Of a stretch of DNA of 64,000 nt, positions 16,460 to 24,627 are shown piece after piece; the first letter of the stretch is position 1; each line of letters begins with the position of its first letter. The DNA is from Bdellovibrionales bacterium (lineage in GTDB: Bacteria > Bdellovibrionota > UBA1018): positions 183,758 to 247,757 of the forward strand of contig JAFEAP010000023.1 in NCBI GenBank assembly GCA_018266355.1, in the 5' to 3' direction. The notes below the pieces were generated by a model. The model did not search any database and was not told the DNA's origin. It was given only the letters and a program-made list of their open reading frames with translations. Made by a program: the position numbers and the translations under genes.

Positions 16460-17089
16460 ATGCCTTTTCGGTCCCTCTGTTTGGCCCTCCTGCTCGTCCT
16501 CGTGTCTTCCGCCCGTGCGGATTGGGAAGCGGTGTTCAACGCCCAGAGTTCGCGCGGTTCGTTTCCCCGCGCCGCCGGTAAGTTCTACTCGAAGATCGAT
16601 CGGTTCCGCGTCGATACGAACGTTCCCGTCGAGATGAGTTTGTACGTGAAATCGGGTTCGAGCCGAGTCGAGGCGGCGATCCCGTCTTTCCGGATGCGGC
16701 TGACCTCGGACCTCGAGAAGTTTTCCGCCCAAGTCCCGGCTTGCCTCTCCCGATCCTTCGAAGACTGCGTGAAGCGATTCGGCTTGAAGAAAACCGGCGA
16801 GGCGGCCTGCGGCGAGGGCGGCGATCCCCGGACCTGCGAAATCTTCAGCGGCGACGGAAAAGGGCTGAAGGACGTGAAGAAGATCGAAATCCGCCACTGG
16901 AAAGGCGAGAAGGAACCGATCCTCGCGTCGAGCGTGGTGACGAAGAAGGACGGCGACGTGATCACGACGACCTTCGCGAAGATTTCGCGCAAATCGCACG
17001 ACGAGGCCTTTTACGCCGTACCCGCGGGCTACGTGAACGCCGGATCCCTCGATAAGTTCCTCGGCGATTTCAAGGGCGGGTCGGAATGA
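16460..17089 (+). CDS. hypothetical secreted protein
   Basis: A 209-residue protein with a signal peptide (MPFRSLCLALLLVLVSSARA-DW). The mature part contains a set of beta segments and four cysteines (ACLSRSFEDC, ACGEGG, TCEIF), probably two disulfides. The layout, in which an FYSKIDRFRVDT segment is followed by paired strands, recalls LolA/DUF4412-like envelope proteins, but I cannot confirm this. It lies 19 nt after the SDR gene, and its stop overlaps the methyltransferase start (ATGA). Confidence 0.55.
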   Translation: MPFRSLCLALLLVLVSSARADWEAVFNAQSSRGSFPRAAGKFYSKIDRFRVDTNVPVEMSLYVKSGSSRVEAAIPSFRMRLTSDLEKFSAQVPACLSRSFEDCVKRFGLKKTGEAACGEGGDPRTCEIFSGDGKGLKDVKKIEIRHWKGEKEPILASSVVTKKDGDVITTTFAKISRKSHDEAFYAVPAGYVNAGSLDKFLGDFKGGSE

Positions 17090-17793
17090 ATTGGAAAACG
17101 AAAGTTTCCCGGGAGGAATTCGCCTGGGAAGAGGGAGGCCGGGTCGCCCTCGAAATCGAGGAACTCGAAAGCCTCGAAGAAACGATCGACGAACTTTTCG
17201 TCGAGCTCGAACGAACGGGGAATCCGGCGCTGCTCGAGGAGCTTTGCCCGTACTTCGGATGCGTCTGGCCCGCGGCGCGCGGGCTCACCGAATACCTCCT
17301 GAAGCATTCGCCCGAGAGGGACGGCGCGGTTCAGATCCTCGAAGTCGGGTGCGGGCTCGCGATCCCGTCGCTCGCCCTCGCGCGCACCGTCCGTTTTTCC
17401 CGCGTCGTCGCGACCGATTTCCATCCGGAGGTCCCGGCGTTCCTCGAGCGGAATCTCGCGCGCAATCCCGTGCCGAACGGCCGCTTCGAATATCGCCGCT
17501 TCGACTGGAAGCACCCCGGCGCCGAGCTCGGCCGGTTCGGTGTAGTGATCGGATCCGACATCCTTTACGAGAAGAATCATCCCGCGGAAGTCGCCGACGC
17601 GCTCATCCGACTCGTGAAATCCGGCGGCCGGATCGTCGTCGCCGATCCGGGCCGCCCTTACTTGCAGACTTTCGTGGACGAAATGCGCGCCCGCGGTTAC
17701 GGGGCCGATCCGATTCTCGTCCCGGTCGTCGATAAGAAAGACGTTCTGGTCTTCGACTTCCGCAAACTCAGCGCCCTTCCGCAGCCGCCTTGA
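17086..17793 (+). CDS. class I SAM methyltransferase (lysine methyltransferase-like)
   Basis: A 235-residue SAM-dependent enzyme. Motif I is EVGCGLAIPSLALA, followed by the acidic motif ATDFHPE and NLARNPV, then SDILYEKNHPAEV at the position of the catalytic loop. A D-[IV]-x-Y loop of this kind is characteristic of METTL21/FAM86-type protein lysine methyltransferases and nicotinamide N-methyltransferase relatives. The substrate is unknown. ATGA overlap shows coupling with the secreted protein upstream. Its last 26 bp overlap the 3' end of the convergent giant gene. Confidence 0.75.
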   Translation: MNWKTKVSREEFAWEEGGRVALEIEELESLEETIDELFVELERTGNPALLEELCPYFGCVWPAARGLTEYLLKHSPERDGAVQILEVGCGLAIPSLALARTVRFSRVVATDFHPEVPAFLERNLARNPVPNGRFEYRRFDWKHPGAELGRFGVVIGSDILYEKNHPAEVADALIRLVKSGGRIVVADPGRPYLQTFVDEMRARGYGADPILVPVVDKKDVLVFDFRKLSALPQPP

Positions 17794-20700
17794 GCGGTTC
17801 GAGGAGGAGCCGGATCGCTTCTTTCCGCTCTTCGCGACCCGCGAGCGTCGTCCGCGCGGCCTCGAGCGAGCCGTAGAGCGCGCCGAGGACGGCCCGCTCG
17901 GCCGGTGCGGCGCCCGCAAGGACCGTCGTTACCGCGGTGAGTTTCAGTTTCGACGGGGATTTTTCGAAGTTCTTCCCGTTCGCCGCCACGTCGTCGAGCA
18001 TTTCCTGCGCGAGTTCCGAAGCGAGCGCTCCGCGGAGGAGATCCGCGGCGCGCGTGTCCCGCGCGGTCGTCGCCGCGATGAGGGACTTCGCCTTCTCCGT
18101 GGCCGATTTCAGCACGATGTCCCCGATCAGGAGCGCGTTCGCGAGCCCTTCGACTCCGATCGCGGAAGCCGGGTTCGCGAGGAGCACTTTCGTCGCCGAA
18201 GCGCTCTTGGTGAAACCGTTCCGCTCGGAGAGCTTCATCCCGAGGAAGTCCCGCGTCGGGTTCTTCTTCGCGAGCGCGAGCGCGAGGTTCGCGATGTCGG
18301 ACTTCGCGCTCCGGTCGTTCAAGCCGACGAGGAGGTGGGCCCCTTTCGAGATGGCCGATTTGATCGAGGCGATCGTCGCGTCCTTCATCGGCGCCGCCTC
18401 GGGCGCGATGATGAACTTCCCGACGTATTTCGCCGCCGTCGTGGAGCTCATCGCTCCTTCTTGGCGCTCGTCGTAGAGGTCGAGGCCGAGCATGGAGGAT
18501 TTCCGGGCTTGTTGGGCGAGACCGACGGTTTCCGCCGCGTTGACGACGAGGACGCCGCGCGAGCTCGCGTTATAGGCGTAACGCTCGGCCGATTTCACGT
18601 TCAGGGCCTTCGTGTCGTAAGTCGCGTCACCGACGCGGATCGAGACCTGGATCCCGAGTTTTTCCGGGGCCGGAGCGTCGACATAGCGGAAGCTCGACTT
18701 CACTTCCTTCGCTTCGGAACCCTGGAGAACGCCGACCGAGAGGGTTCCCGTCGAAATGACCGAGAGTCCGTCGGCGGAGACGATCTCCACGCGCGCTTCG
18801 CCGAGAGCCGCCTTCGTCGAGAGATTCTTCACGATCACGCGGATCGAGTTCTCGACGTTCGGCCGCACCTTCGTCGGGACTTCGACGACCGAGAGGGAAA
18901 TCGTCGTGCCGACCGTGAGGTGGATCTCGGAGGATCCGAGAACCTGGCCCCCGGCGACGAGGGAGACGGTGACCGACTGCTTCGAACCGATCGCCGCCGA
19001 CGGACGGACGCGGAGGGCGTCCACTCCGGTGAGGAGGACGTTCGAGACGGCGGGGAGGGCCGGAAGCGTCGTCGACGCCGCGAGGATTTCGAGGCCCGAT
19101 GAGGCGGCCGAGAGTTCGACCCGGACGTCGCCGCCCGAGGCGACGCGGCCGAAGTTCTTGATCCCGAGATTGAGCGCGATCGCCTCGCCCGGGACGTTCA
19201 CGTTATCGCGATTCGCGTCGTTCGCGACGGCGTTCTGGAGTTGGAGGATCGCGCTCGAGTCGTAGTAAGCCTTGCGGTTCGCGTAGGCGGAAGCCTTCGC
19301 GGACGCGTAGCTCGACGAATACGCCGACGCGTACCCCTTCGCGTCCCCTTCCTTTCGCCCTCTTTCGAGGTCCGCGGCGTTCGCCGCCAAACGACCGCGT
19401 TCGTAGGCGGCGCCGTAGGCCGTCTTGTAGGCGGAGTCGTGCGCGCCCGGAAAGACGCGCTGGTATTCGCGCTGGTAGGCGGAATCGTAGCTCGTCTTAT
19501 AGGCGGCGTCGTAAGACCGGCGATAAGCCGCGTCCTCGGCCGAAACGTAGTTCGCCTGGTAAGCGGCGTTGTATTCCGCCGAATAGTCCGCGCGGACCGC
19601 GCGATCGTACGCGACCTGATACGTCTGGCGATAGGCCCTGTCGTAAGCGGCGGCGGCCGAAGCCTGGTACTGACGGTCGTACACGGCTTGGTAGGTTTCG
19701 CGGTAGGCGGCGTCGTAACGGCGATCCAGTTCCGGGATCGGGTAGCGGCCGAACGTCGACGAGGCGAACGCGCGGTCTTCGGAGTTCTTCTCGGCCGCGG
19801 CGAGGAGATTCGACCCGGAAAAGCCGAACCGCTGCGGGGCGCTCGCCATCGGAAGCGTGACCGCCGCGAGTTTCGCGCCGAGCGCTTCGCGATCGGCTTG
19901 CTTCGTACCGTCTTCCGATCCCTTCGCGGAGCCCTCGCGTTCGCCGCGCGCCCGTCCGGACTTTTGGCCGTCGGCAAAGCCGCGGTCGTAGGATCCTTGG
20001 GTGTGGCCGACGCGCGTACCTTCGGCGAGACCGGCGTCTTCGCCCTGATCGGCGCCTTGGGCTTGGCCCTGTTTCAGCCCTTCCTCGCTCCCGAGTCGGG
20101 TGCCTTCGGACAGGCCTTGGGCTCCTCCGTCTTGGGAGCCTTTCGCGGAACCGTCGGCCGCGCCGCGAACTTGGCCTTCGCGGCCGCCGTTCGTCTGCGC
20201 GACGCGGACGCCTTCGGCGCGGCCGGCATCGCTGCCTTCGCGCGTCCCGGCGACTGCACCGTCCCGGTTCCCGGCGTCGGTCCCGCGGGCGATCCCGTCG
20301 CGGCCGGCGGTTTCCCGGCCGTCGCGTTGGCCGTCGCGTTCCGCGGCGGCGATGCCGTTCTGGAGGTTCGTCTGGACTTGGGTCAGGCGCGTGCGCGCTT
20401 GCTGTTCGGCGACCTTCGCGTCGCGGACGCGGTTCCGTTGGTCGAGTACCGCGGCGTTCGCGGCGGTGACGGCGCGTTGGTCGCCGTCGAGACCGGCCTG
20501 GGCTTCGTCGCGATCGCGACGGAGACCCGGCAACGAGGAGTCGATCGTCGCGATGCGGACACGGTTTTGGTCGATCTTCGCCCGGTTCGCGGCGATCTGC
20601 TTCTTCGCCGTGTCGAGCTGGCCCGAGAGGGAGGTCACGCGCGAACGCGCGCTCGAGACGTTCGCCTGGAGCTGGGAGGCGCGGGACCGGACGCCCTCGG

Positions 20701-21838
20701 TGTCGGCCTTTGCGCGGTCGAGGTCGGCCTTGGCCCGGGCGACTTCCGAGCGGAGAGAGTCGGCGCGGGAGCGGAGCGAGGACACGTCGCTTTCGAGCTG
20801 GGAAACCTGCGGTTCGAGCGAGGCGACCTGGCTGCGATCGCGGGAGAGCTGCGAATTCAGTTCGCCGATGCGGTTCTGGGTGCGCGGGATATCGGCGCGG
20901 ACGGACACGATTTCCTGCTCTCCGCGCGAGACGTCGCCGGCGGCGTCCGTCTTGCGTTTCGCGGCCTCGGCGTAGGCGAGGCGCGCGGATTGGGCGGCGG
21001 ACTGGGCGGAATCGACGTTCGCTTGGAGGCGCGCGATCTCGTCGGCGGGTTTGTTCGCGGCCTTCGCGGCGGCGAGCGCGGACTGGGCGTTCCGGAGCGA
21101 GAGGCCGGTGGAACTCACCGCTTGCTGGGCGAGGTCGGCGTCGGCGGTCGCCTTCGAGAGAGCGGCTTTCGCGCGGTCGATCTCGGAACCGAGCGTCGAT
21201 TCGCGGCTCTTGAGTTGGGAAAGTTTCGATTGGAGGCCCGGGAGTTCTCCTTCCGCGCTCGAAATGCGGGACCGGGCGGAGGAAAGAGCCGACTTCACGG
21301 AGTCGAGTTGGCTCTGTTTCGTCCGGAGCTGGTCTTCGATCGGAGAGAGCTCGCGGTTCTTCGAGTCGTAGGCCGATTGCTTTTCCGCGACCGCGCGGTT
21401 CGCGGCGTCGAGTTGGGTCTGGATCTGGGCGAGGGCCGCTTCGGCGTTCCGGAGGTCGGATTGAGCGGCGGAGAGCCCGGAATCGAGGGAGGTGAGCGAG
21501 GACTGGAGTCGGGCGGCTTCGGCGTCGAGGTCTTGGTTGGATTTCTGGAGATTCGCGAGTTCGTTTTGGGCGGCGGTGATCTTCGCGTTCAGATCGGAGA
21601 GTCGGGCTTGGCGGGCGGCGAGCTGGCTTTTCGCTCGATCGGCGGCGGCGGCCAGGCCGTCCTCCTTCCGCTCCTCTGCCTTCGAGGCGGCGGCGGCGCC
21701 GTCGTAAAGGCGCTGGTACTTCGGCACGTCGTAATCGTCCGGATTCGTCGGCAGCGGATCGGCGAGGGCCGAGGTCGGAAGCTGACCGGCGAGGAAGCTG
21801 AGGAGCACGAGGCGGGACAGATTTCGGTTCGAGCGCAT
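17768..21838 (-). CDS. giant secreted coiled-coil protein with GxxxG and YxxxY ladders
   Basis: A 1356-residue exported protein. I place the start at ATG 21838 because it gives a signal peptide (MRSNRNLSRLVLLSFLAGQL, cleaved near ALA-DPLP); the open frame further upstream overlaps the nuclease gene. Regions: Ala/Ser/Gln/Leu-rich coiled coil about 45-495; a tract with Gly at nearly every fourth residue about 495-650 (for example REGSDAGRAEGVRVAQTNGG); a tract with Tyr at nearly every fourth residue about 700-860 (for example AYRETYQAVYDRQYQ); two CARDB-like beta domains about 880-1085; and an alpha/beta C-terminus. No known family is recognised. The architecture suggests a long surface or periplasmic structural fibre. 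Composition and codon use match its neighbours. Confidence 0.8.
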   Translation of the reverse strand: MRSNRNLSRLVLLSFLAGQLPTSALADPLPTNPDDYDVPKYQRLYDGAAAASKAEERKEDGLAAAADRAKSQLAARQARLSDLNAKITAAQNELANLQKSNQDLDAEAARLQSSLTSLDSGLSAAQSDLRNAEAALAQIQTQLDAANRAVAEKQSAYDSKNRELSPIEDQLRTKQSQLDSVKSALSSARSRISSAEGELPGLQSKLSQLKSRESTLGSEIDRAKAALSKATADADLAQQAVSSTGLSLRNAQSALAAAKAANKPADEIARLQANVDSAQSAAQSARLAYAEAAKRKTDAAGDVSRGEQEIVSVRADIPRTQNRIGELNSQLSRDRSQVASLEPQVSQLESDVSSLRSRADSLRSEVARAKADLDRAKADTEGVRSRASQLQANVSSARSRVTSLSGQLDTAKKQIAANRAKIDQNRVRIATIDSSLPGLRRDRDEAQAGLDGDQRAVTAANAAVLDQRNRVRDAKVAEQQARTRLTQVQTNLQNGIAAAERDGQRDGRETAGRDGIARGTDAGNRDGAVAGTREGSDAGRAEGVRVAQTNGGREGQVRGAADGSAKGSQDGGAQGLSEGTRLGSEEGLKQGQAQGADQGEDAGLAEGTRVGHTQGSYDRGFADGQKSGRARGEREGSAKGSEDGTKQADREALGAKLAAVTLPMASAPQRFGFSGSNLLAAAEKNSEDRAFASSTFGRYPIPELDRRYDAAYRETYQAVYDRQYQASAAAAYDRAYRQTYQVAYDRAVRADYSAEYNAAYQANYVSAEDAAYRRSYDAAYKTSYDSAYQREYQRVFPGAHDSAYKTAYGAAYERGRLAANAADLERGRKEGDAKGYASAYSSSYASAKASAYANRKAYYDSSAILQLQNAVANDANRDNVNVPGEAIALNLGIKNFGRVASGGDVRVELSAASSGLEILAASTTLPALPAVSNVLLTGVDALRVRPSAAIGSKQSVTVSLVAGGQVLGSSEIHLTVGTTISLSVVEVPTKVRPNVENSIRVIVKNLSTKAALGEARVEIVSADGLSVISTGTLSVGVLQGSEAKEVKSSFRYVDAPAPEKLGIQVSIRVGDATYDTKALNVKSAERYAYNASSRGVLVVNAAETVGLAQQARKSSMLGLDLYDERQEGAMSSTTAAKYVGKFIIAPEAAPMKDATIASIKSAISKGAHLLVGLNDRSAKSDIANLALALAKKNPTRDFLGMKLSERNGFTKSASATKVLLANPASAIGVEGLANALLIGDIVLKSATEKAKSLIAATTARDTRAADLLRGALASELAQEMLDDVAANGKNFEKSPSKLKLTAVTTVLAGAAPAERAVLGALYGSLEAARTTLAGREERKEAIRLLLEPLKAAAEGR

Positions 21839-21995
21839 GGTTTTCTCTCTCAAAGGTCGGAGGGTTCTGGAGGAACCGCTCCGGGTGGTGCGAAACGAGC
21901 TCGCGGCGGGGACGCTGGGAGACTCATGAGGCGAGAGAGCAAACGGTGGACCAAGTTCCATACTTACGACCGCGCGCGCTGTCGGCGTAAAACGG

Positions 21996-22030
21996 AAAAG
22001 AGCGCTTCGCGATTCGCGAAGCGCTCTTTC
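21996..22030 (-). terminator. Rho-independent terminator of the nuclease gene
   Basis: Perfect palindromic arms of about 12 bp around 22000-22026 are flanked by T/A runs on both sides. On the minus strand the stem ends in TTTTCC, 48 nt after the nuclease stop. Bases 21839-21995 hold the leader and promoter of the giant gene, with no clear -10/-35 visible. Confidence 0.7.
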
Positions 22031-22077
22031 GAACTCGAATTCAGGGACGATTCGTAACCGACCGTGCCCGCCGGGTA

Positions 22078-22782
22078 TTACTGACCCGCGTAGACGTAGC
22101 CCGCGCGTTTCGCGTCGGTCTTCGTCATGAAGAAGGTGCGGTCGCAGAGCGGAACCTTCCCGTAGTCGGTCGGATCGAAGAAGCGGTGAGTGCGGACGTT
22201 CCCGACGAACTTCGCGAGCGGGCGCTTCTGGTGGATCGAGCGGAAGATGAACGGAAGCATCGGCAGCCGCTTGTTCGGATTGAAGAGGCCCAAGCCCCGG
22301 TCCTTCGCGATGTCGCAGGCTTTGCGATAGTCGGTGCGCTCGTCGCACGAGACCTTGTCGCAGATGATATAGAGAGCGGCCCAACCGGACTTCAGCATCT
22401 CGAGGTTCACGTCGACGTTACCGCGCTTGTAAATGCGGCCGAGGACGCGGTTATGGACGTCGACGCCGTAGCTATCGACTTCGACGGTCTCTCCCAGGGA
22501 GAGGAGCTTGCCGAGTTTTTCGGCGCCCTTGTCGCCCCAATATCCCTGGGTATAGATGCCGCCCGGTCCCGGAAGGTGGGTTTCGGCGGTATCCGTCGAA
22601 ATCATGCGGATCACCCAGTCCTTATCGCCTTCTTTCAGCGTATTCGGGCGGAAGTGGATGGTGTCGCCGTCGGTGATCTTGGTGACCGTGCCGCGGAAAG
22701 TCTTAAACTGGCCGGCCTGAGCGGAGAGGCCGAAAACGGCCAAGACGAGGACCGGAAGAATCGAGAACGTAACACGACGCAT
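22078..22782 (-). CDS. secreted staphylococcal-nuclease-like protein
   Basis: A 234-residue SNase-fold protein with a signal peptide (MRRVTFSILPVLVLAVFGLS, cleaved near AQA-GQF). The OB-fold core starts TFRGTVTKITDGDTIHF. Catalytic-type residues are in VIRMISTDTAETH (Arg and Glu) and NRVLGRIYK (Arg), with a calcium-site Asp in the DGDT segment. The C-terminal extension of about 80 residues (RSIHQKRPLAKFVGNVRTH onward) keeps further cysteines. Secreted thermonucleases degrade DNA and RNA, in predators or scavengers often for nutrient release; that role is inferred. ATG follows an AGGGGAGC ribosome site. Confidence 0.85.
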   Translation of the reverse strand: MRRVTFSILPVLVLAVFGLSAQAGQFKTFRGTVTKITDGDTIHFRPNTLKEGDKDWVIRMISTDTAETHLPGPGGIYTQGYWGDKGAEKLGKLLSLGETVEVDSYGVDVHNRVLGRIYKRGNVDVNLEMLKSGWAALYIICDKVSCDERTDYRKACDIAKDRGLGLFNPNKRLPMLPFIFRSIHQKRPLAKFVGNVRTHRFFDPTDYGKVPLCDRTFFMTKTDAKRAGYVYAGQ

Positions 22783-22935
22783 AGATAAGCTCCCCTTTGC
22801 TAAACCCTTTATCTGGCTACGGAATCGAGGGTGACCCTATGGGATGGATCTGTTTGGGTCAATGCGTCAATCGTTAGGACCGCGTTAAGATCGCATAGCT
22901 GCGATGCGTTAAGTGCATGATCCTAGGTGGGGGCC

Positions 22936-22973
22936 CAAAAAAAGAAGGACCGAAAGCAGTGCCGCTTTCGGTC
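22936..22973 (-). terminator. Rho-independent terminator downstream of lpdA
   Basis: GGACCGAAAGC at 22947-22957 pairs perfectly with GCTTTCGGTCC at 22963-22973. On the minus strand it runs into TTCTTTTTTT. It closes the sucA-sucB-lpdA operon 162 nt beyond lpdA. The remaining intergenic bases 22783-22935 hold the nuclease promoter region and a palindrome ATCGCA-TAGC-TGCGAT near 22890-22906; 22974-23134 shows no gene. Confidence 0.75.
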
Positions 22974-23134
22974 CCAAAAAGTCCAACCTGCCTGAAACGA
23001 GTCGAGGGAGGGGACGTAGAGAAATATAGAGTAAGAGGTTCTTTCGCGTTTTTCTACGGGTGGAGTGGAAAAGATCGATATTTATTTTCGGTAGAGACCC
23101 TGAAGGGTCTCCGGGGGTCGACCGCGACCCGGCT

Positions 23135-24553
23135 CTACATGTTCCGTTGGCGCTTCTCGACCGCGAGCGCGGCTTCCTTCACCGTCTCGGAGAGCGTCGG
23201 ATGGGCGTGGCAGGTGCGCGCGATGTCTTCGCTCGAACCGCCGAACTCGATCACCGAGGTGATTTCGGGGAGGAGGTCGGAAGCGCGCGGCCCGACGATG
23301 TGCGCGCCGAGGACCTTGTCCGTCTTCTTGTCCGCGATGATCTTCACGAAACCCTCGATCTCGTCCATCGTCTTCGCCCGTCCGTTCGCCATGAACGGAA
23401 AGACGCCGACGGCGTACTCGGTGCCCGAAGCCTTCACTTCTTCCTCGGTGTAGCCGACCGTCGCGAGCTCCGGCCAGGTGTAGACGACGTTCGGAATCGC
23501 TTCGTAGTTCACGTGGCCCGGTTGGCCGGCCATGATTTCGACCGCCGCGACGCCTTCTTCCTCGGCCTTGTGCGCGAGCATCGGTCCGTCGACGATATCG
23601 CCCACGGCCCAGATTCCCGGGACGCCGGTTTCGAAATGGTCGTTGATGCCGATGCGGCCGGCTTTGTCGGTGGCGAGGCCGACCGACTCGAGGCCGAGGT
23701 TCGCCGTGAAGGGACGTCGGCCGGTCGAAACGAGGACGACGTCGCCTTCGATCGAGACTTTCGCGTTCCCGTTCGTCATGTCTTCCGCCTCGATCACGAT
23801 GCGGTCGTTCGAGCCGGCCTTCGAACCGGTAACCTTATGCGAGAGCCGGAAATCGAAACCCTGCTTTTGGAGCGCCTTGAAGAGTTCGTTCCCGGCTTGG
23901 CGGTCGGTGCCCGGGATGATGCGGTCTTGGTACTCGACGACGGTGACCTTCGCGCCGAGGCGCGACCAGACGGAGCCCATCTCGAGGCCGATCACTCCGC
24001 CGCCGACGACGATCAAGTGATTCGGGACGTGGTTCAGCTCGAGCGCCTCGGTCGAGGACACGATCCGCTTTCCGTCGAACTTCAGGAACGGGAGTTCGGC
24101 CGGTTCGGAACCGGTGGCGAGGAGGATGCGCGGCGCCCGGATTTTCGAAGTGCCGGTCTCACCCGCGACTTCGACTACGACGTCGTTCCCTTCGCGTCCG
24201 GCCATCTTCCCGTGGCCGAGGACGTAAGCGATGCCGTGCTTCTTGAAAAGGCCCGCGATCCCGTTCGTGAGTTGGCGGACGACGGCGTCTTTCCGCTTCA
24301 GCATCGCATCGAGGTCGAGCTTCATCTCCGAGATCATGATCCCGTGCTTCGCGAACTTGGTCTTCGCCTGGTGGTAATGCTCGGACGACTCGAGCATCGC
24401 CTTCGAAGGGATACAACCGACGTTCAGGCAGGTCCCGCCGAGGGTCTTGCGCTTCTCGATGCACGCGGTCTTGAAACCGAGCTGGGCGGCACGGATCGCG
24501 GCGGTGTATCCGGCGGGTCCGCCGCCGATGATGATGAGGTCGTAGTCGGCCAT
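23135..24553 (-). CDS. lpdA: dihydrolipoyl dehydrogenase (E3)
   Basis: The FAD/NAD-dependent E3 component reoxidises dihydrolipoamide of the 2-oxoglutarate dehydrogenase complex. In 472 residues it shows the FAD motif IIGGGPAGYTAA, the redox pair Cys42/Cys47 (GGTCLNVGCIPSKAML), the NAD motif VVGGGVIGLEMG, the second FAD motif WAVGDI and the C-terminal active-site His-Glu (CHAHPTLSE). It is third in sucA-sucB-lpdA, 74 nt after sucB with a terminator-like hairpin between. Other lipoyl complexes such as pyruvate dehydrogenase may share it. Confidence 0.96.
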   Translation of the reverse strand: MADYDLIIIGGGPAGYTAAIRAAQLGFKTACIEKRKTLGGTCLNVGCIPSKAMLESSEHYHQAKTKFAKHGIMISEMKLDLDAMLKRKDAVVRQLTNGIAGLFKKHGIAYVLGHGKMAGREGNDVVVEVAGETGTSKIRAPRILLATGSEPAELPFLKFDGKRIVSSTEALELNHVPNHLIVVGGGVIGLEMGSVWSRLGAKVTVVEYQDRIIPGTDRQAGNELFKALQKQGFDFRLSHKVTGSKAGSNDRIVIEAEDMTNGNAKVSIEGDVVLVSTGRRPFTANLGLESVGLATDKAGRIGINDHFETGVPGIWAVGDIVDGPMLAHKAEEEGVAAVEIMAGQPGHVNYEAIPNVVYTWPELATVGYTEEEVKASGTEYAVGVFPFMANGRAKTMDEIEGFVKIIADKKTDKVLGAHIVGPRASDLLPEITSVIEFGGSSEDIARTCHAHPTLSETVKEAALAVEKRQRNM

Positions 24554-24572
24554 AGTTCGGGTCCTATCTCGG

Positions 24573-24604
24573 TAAAAAACGGGGCGCCGGTCGAACCGGC
24601 GCCC
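24573..24604 (-). terminator. intercistronic terminator-like hairpin sucB-lpdA
   Basis: GGGCGCCGGT and ACCGGCGCCC form a perfect 10-bp stem with a TCGA loop. On the minus strand it is followed by GTTTTTTA. It lies inside the operon, so it may attenuate lpdA transcription or stabilise the upstream mRNA. Confidence 0.7.
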
Positions 24605-24627
24605 GCGGGAAATTCAAAGGATCGAAA

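Noticed and set aside
19241..22057. A 938-residue open frame antisense to the giant gene
   Set aside because: Arg/Gly/Val-rich translation without motifs; mirrors the repetitive coiled-coil codons on the other strand.
21839..22384. Upstream extension of the giant protein to 1538 residues
   Set aside because: The extra 182 residues overlap the nuclease gene in another frame, are Arg/Leu-rich out-of-frame type sequence, and would hide a perfect signal peptide at ATG 21838.
22783..22935. Riboswitch or ncRNA in the nuclease upstream region
   Set aside because: Only one short palindrome is visible and no conserved riboswitch core can be recognised by eye.
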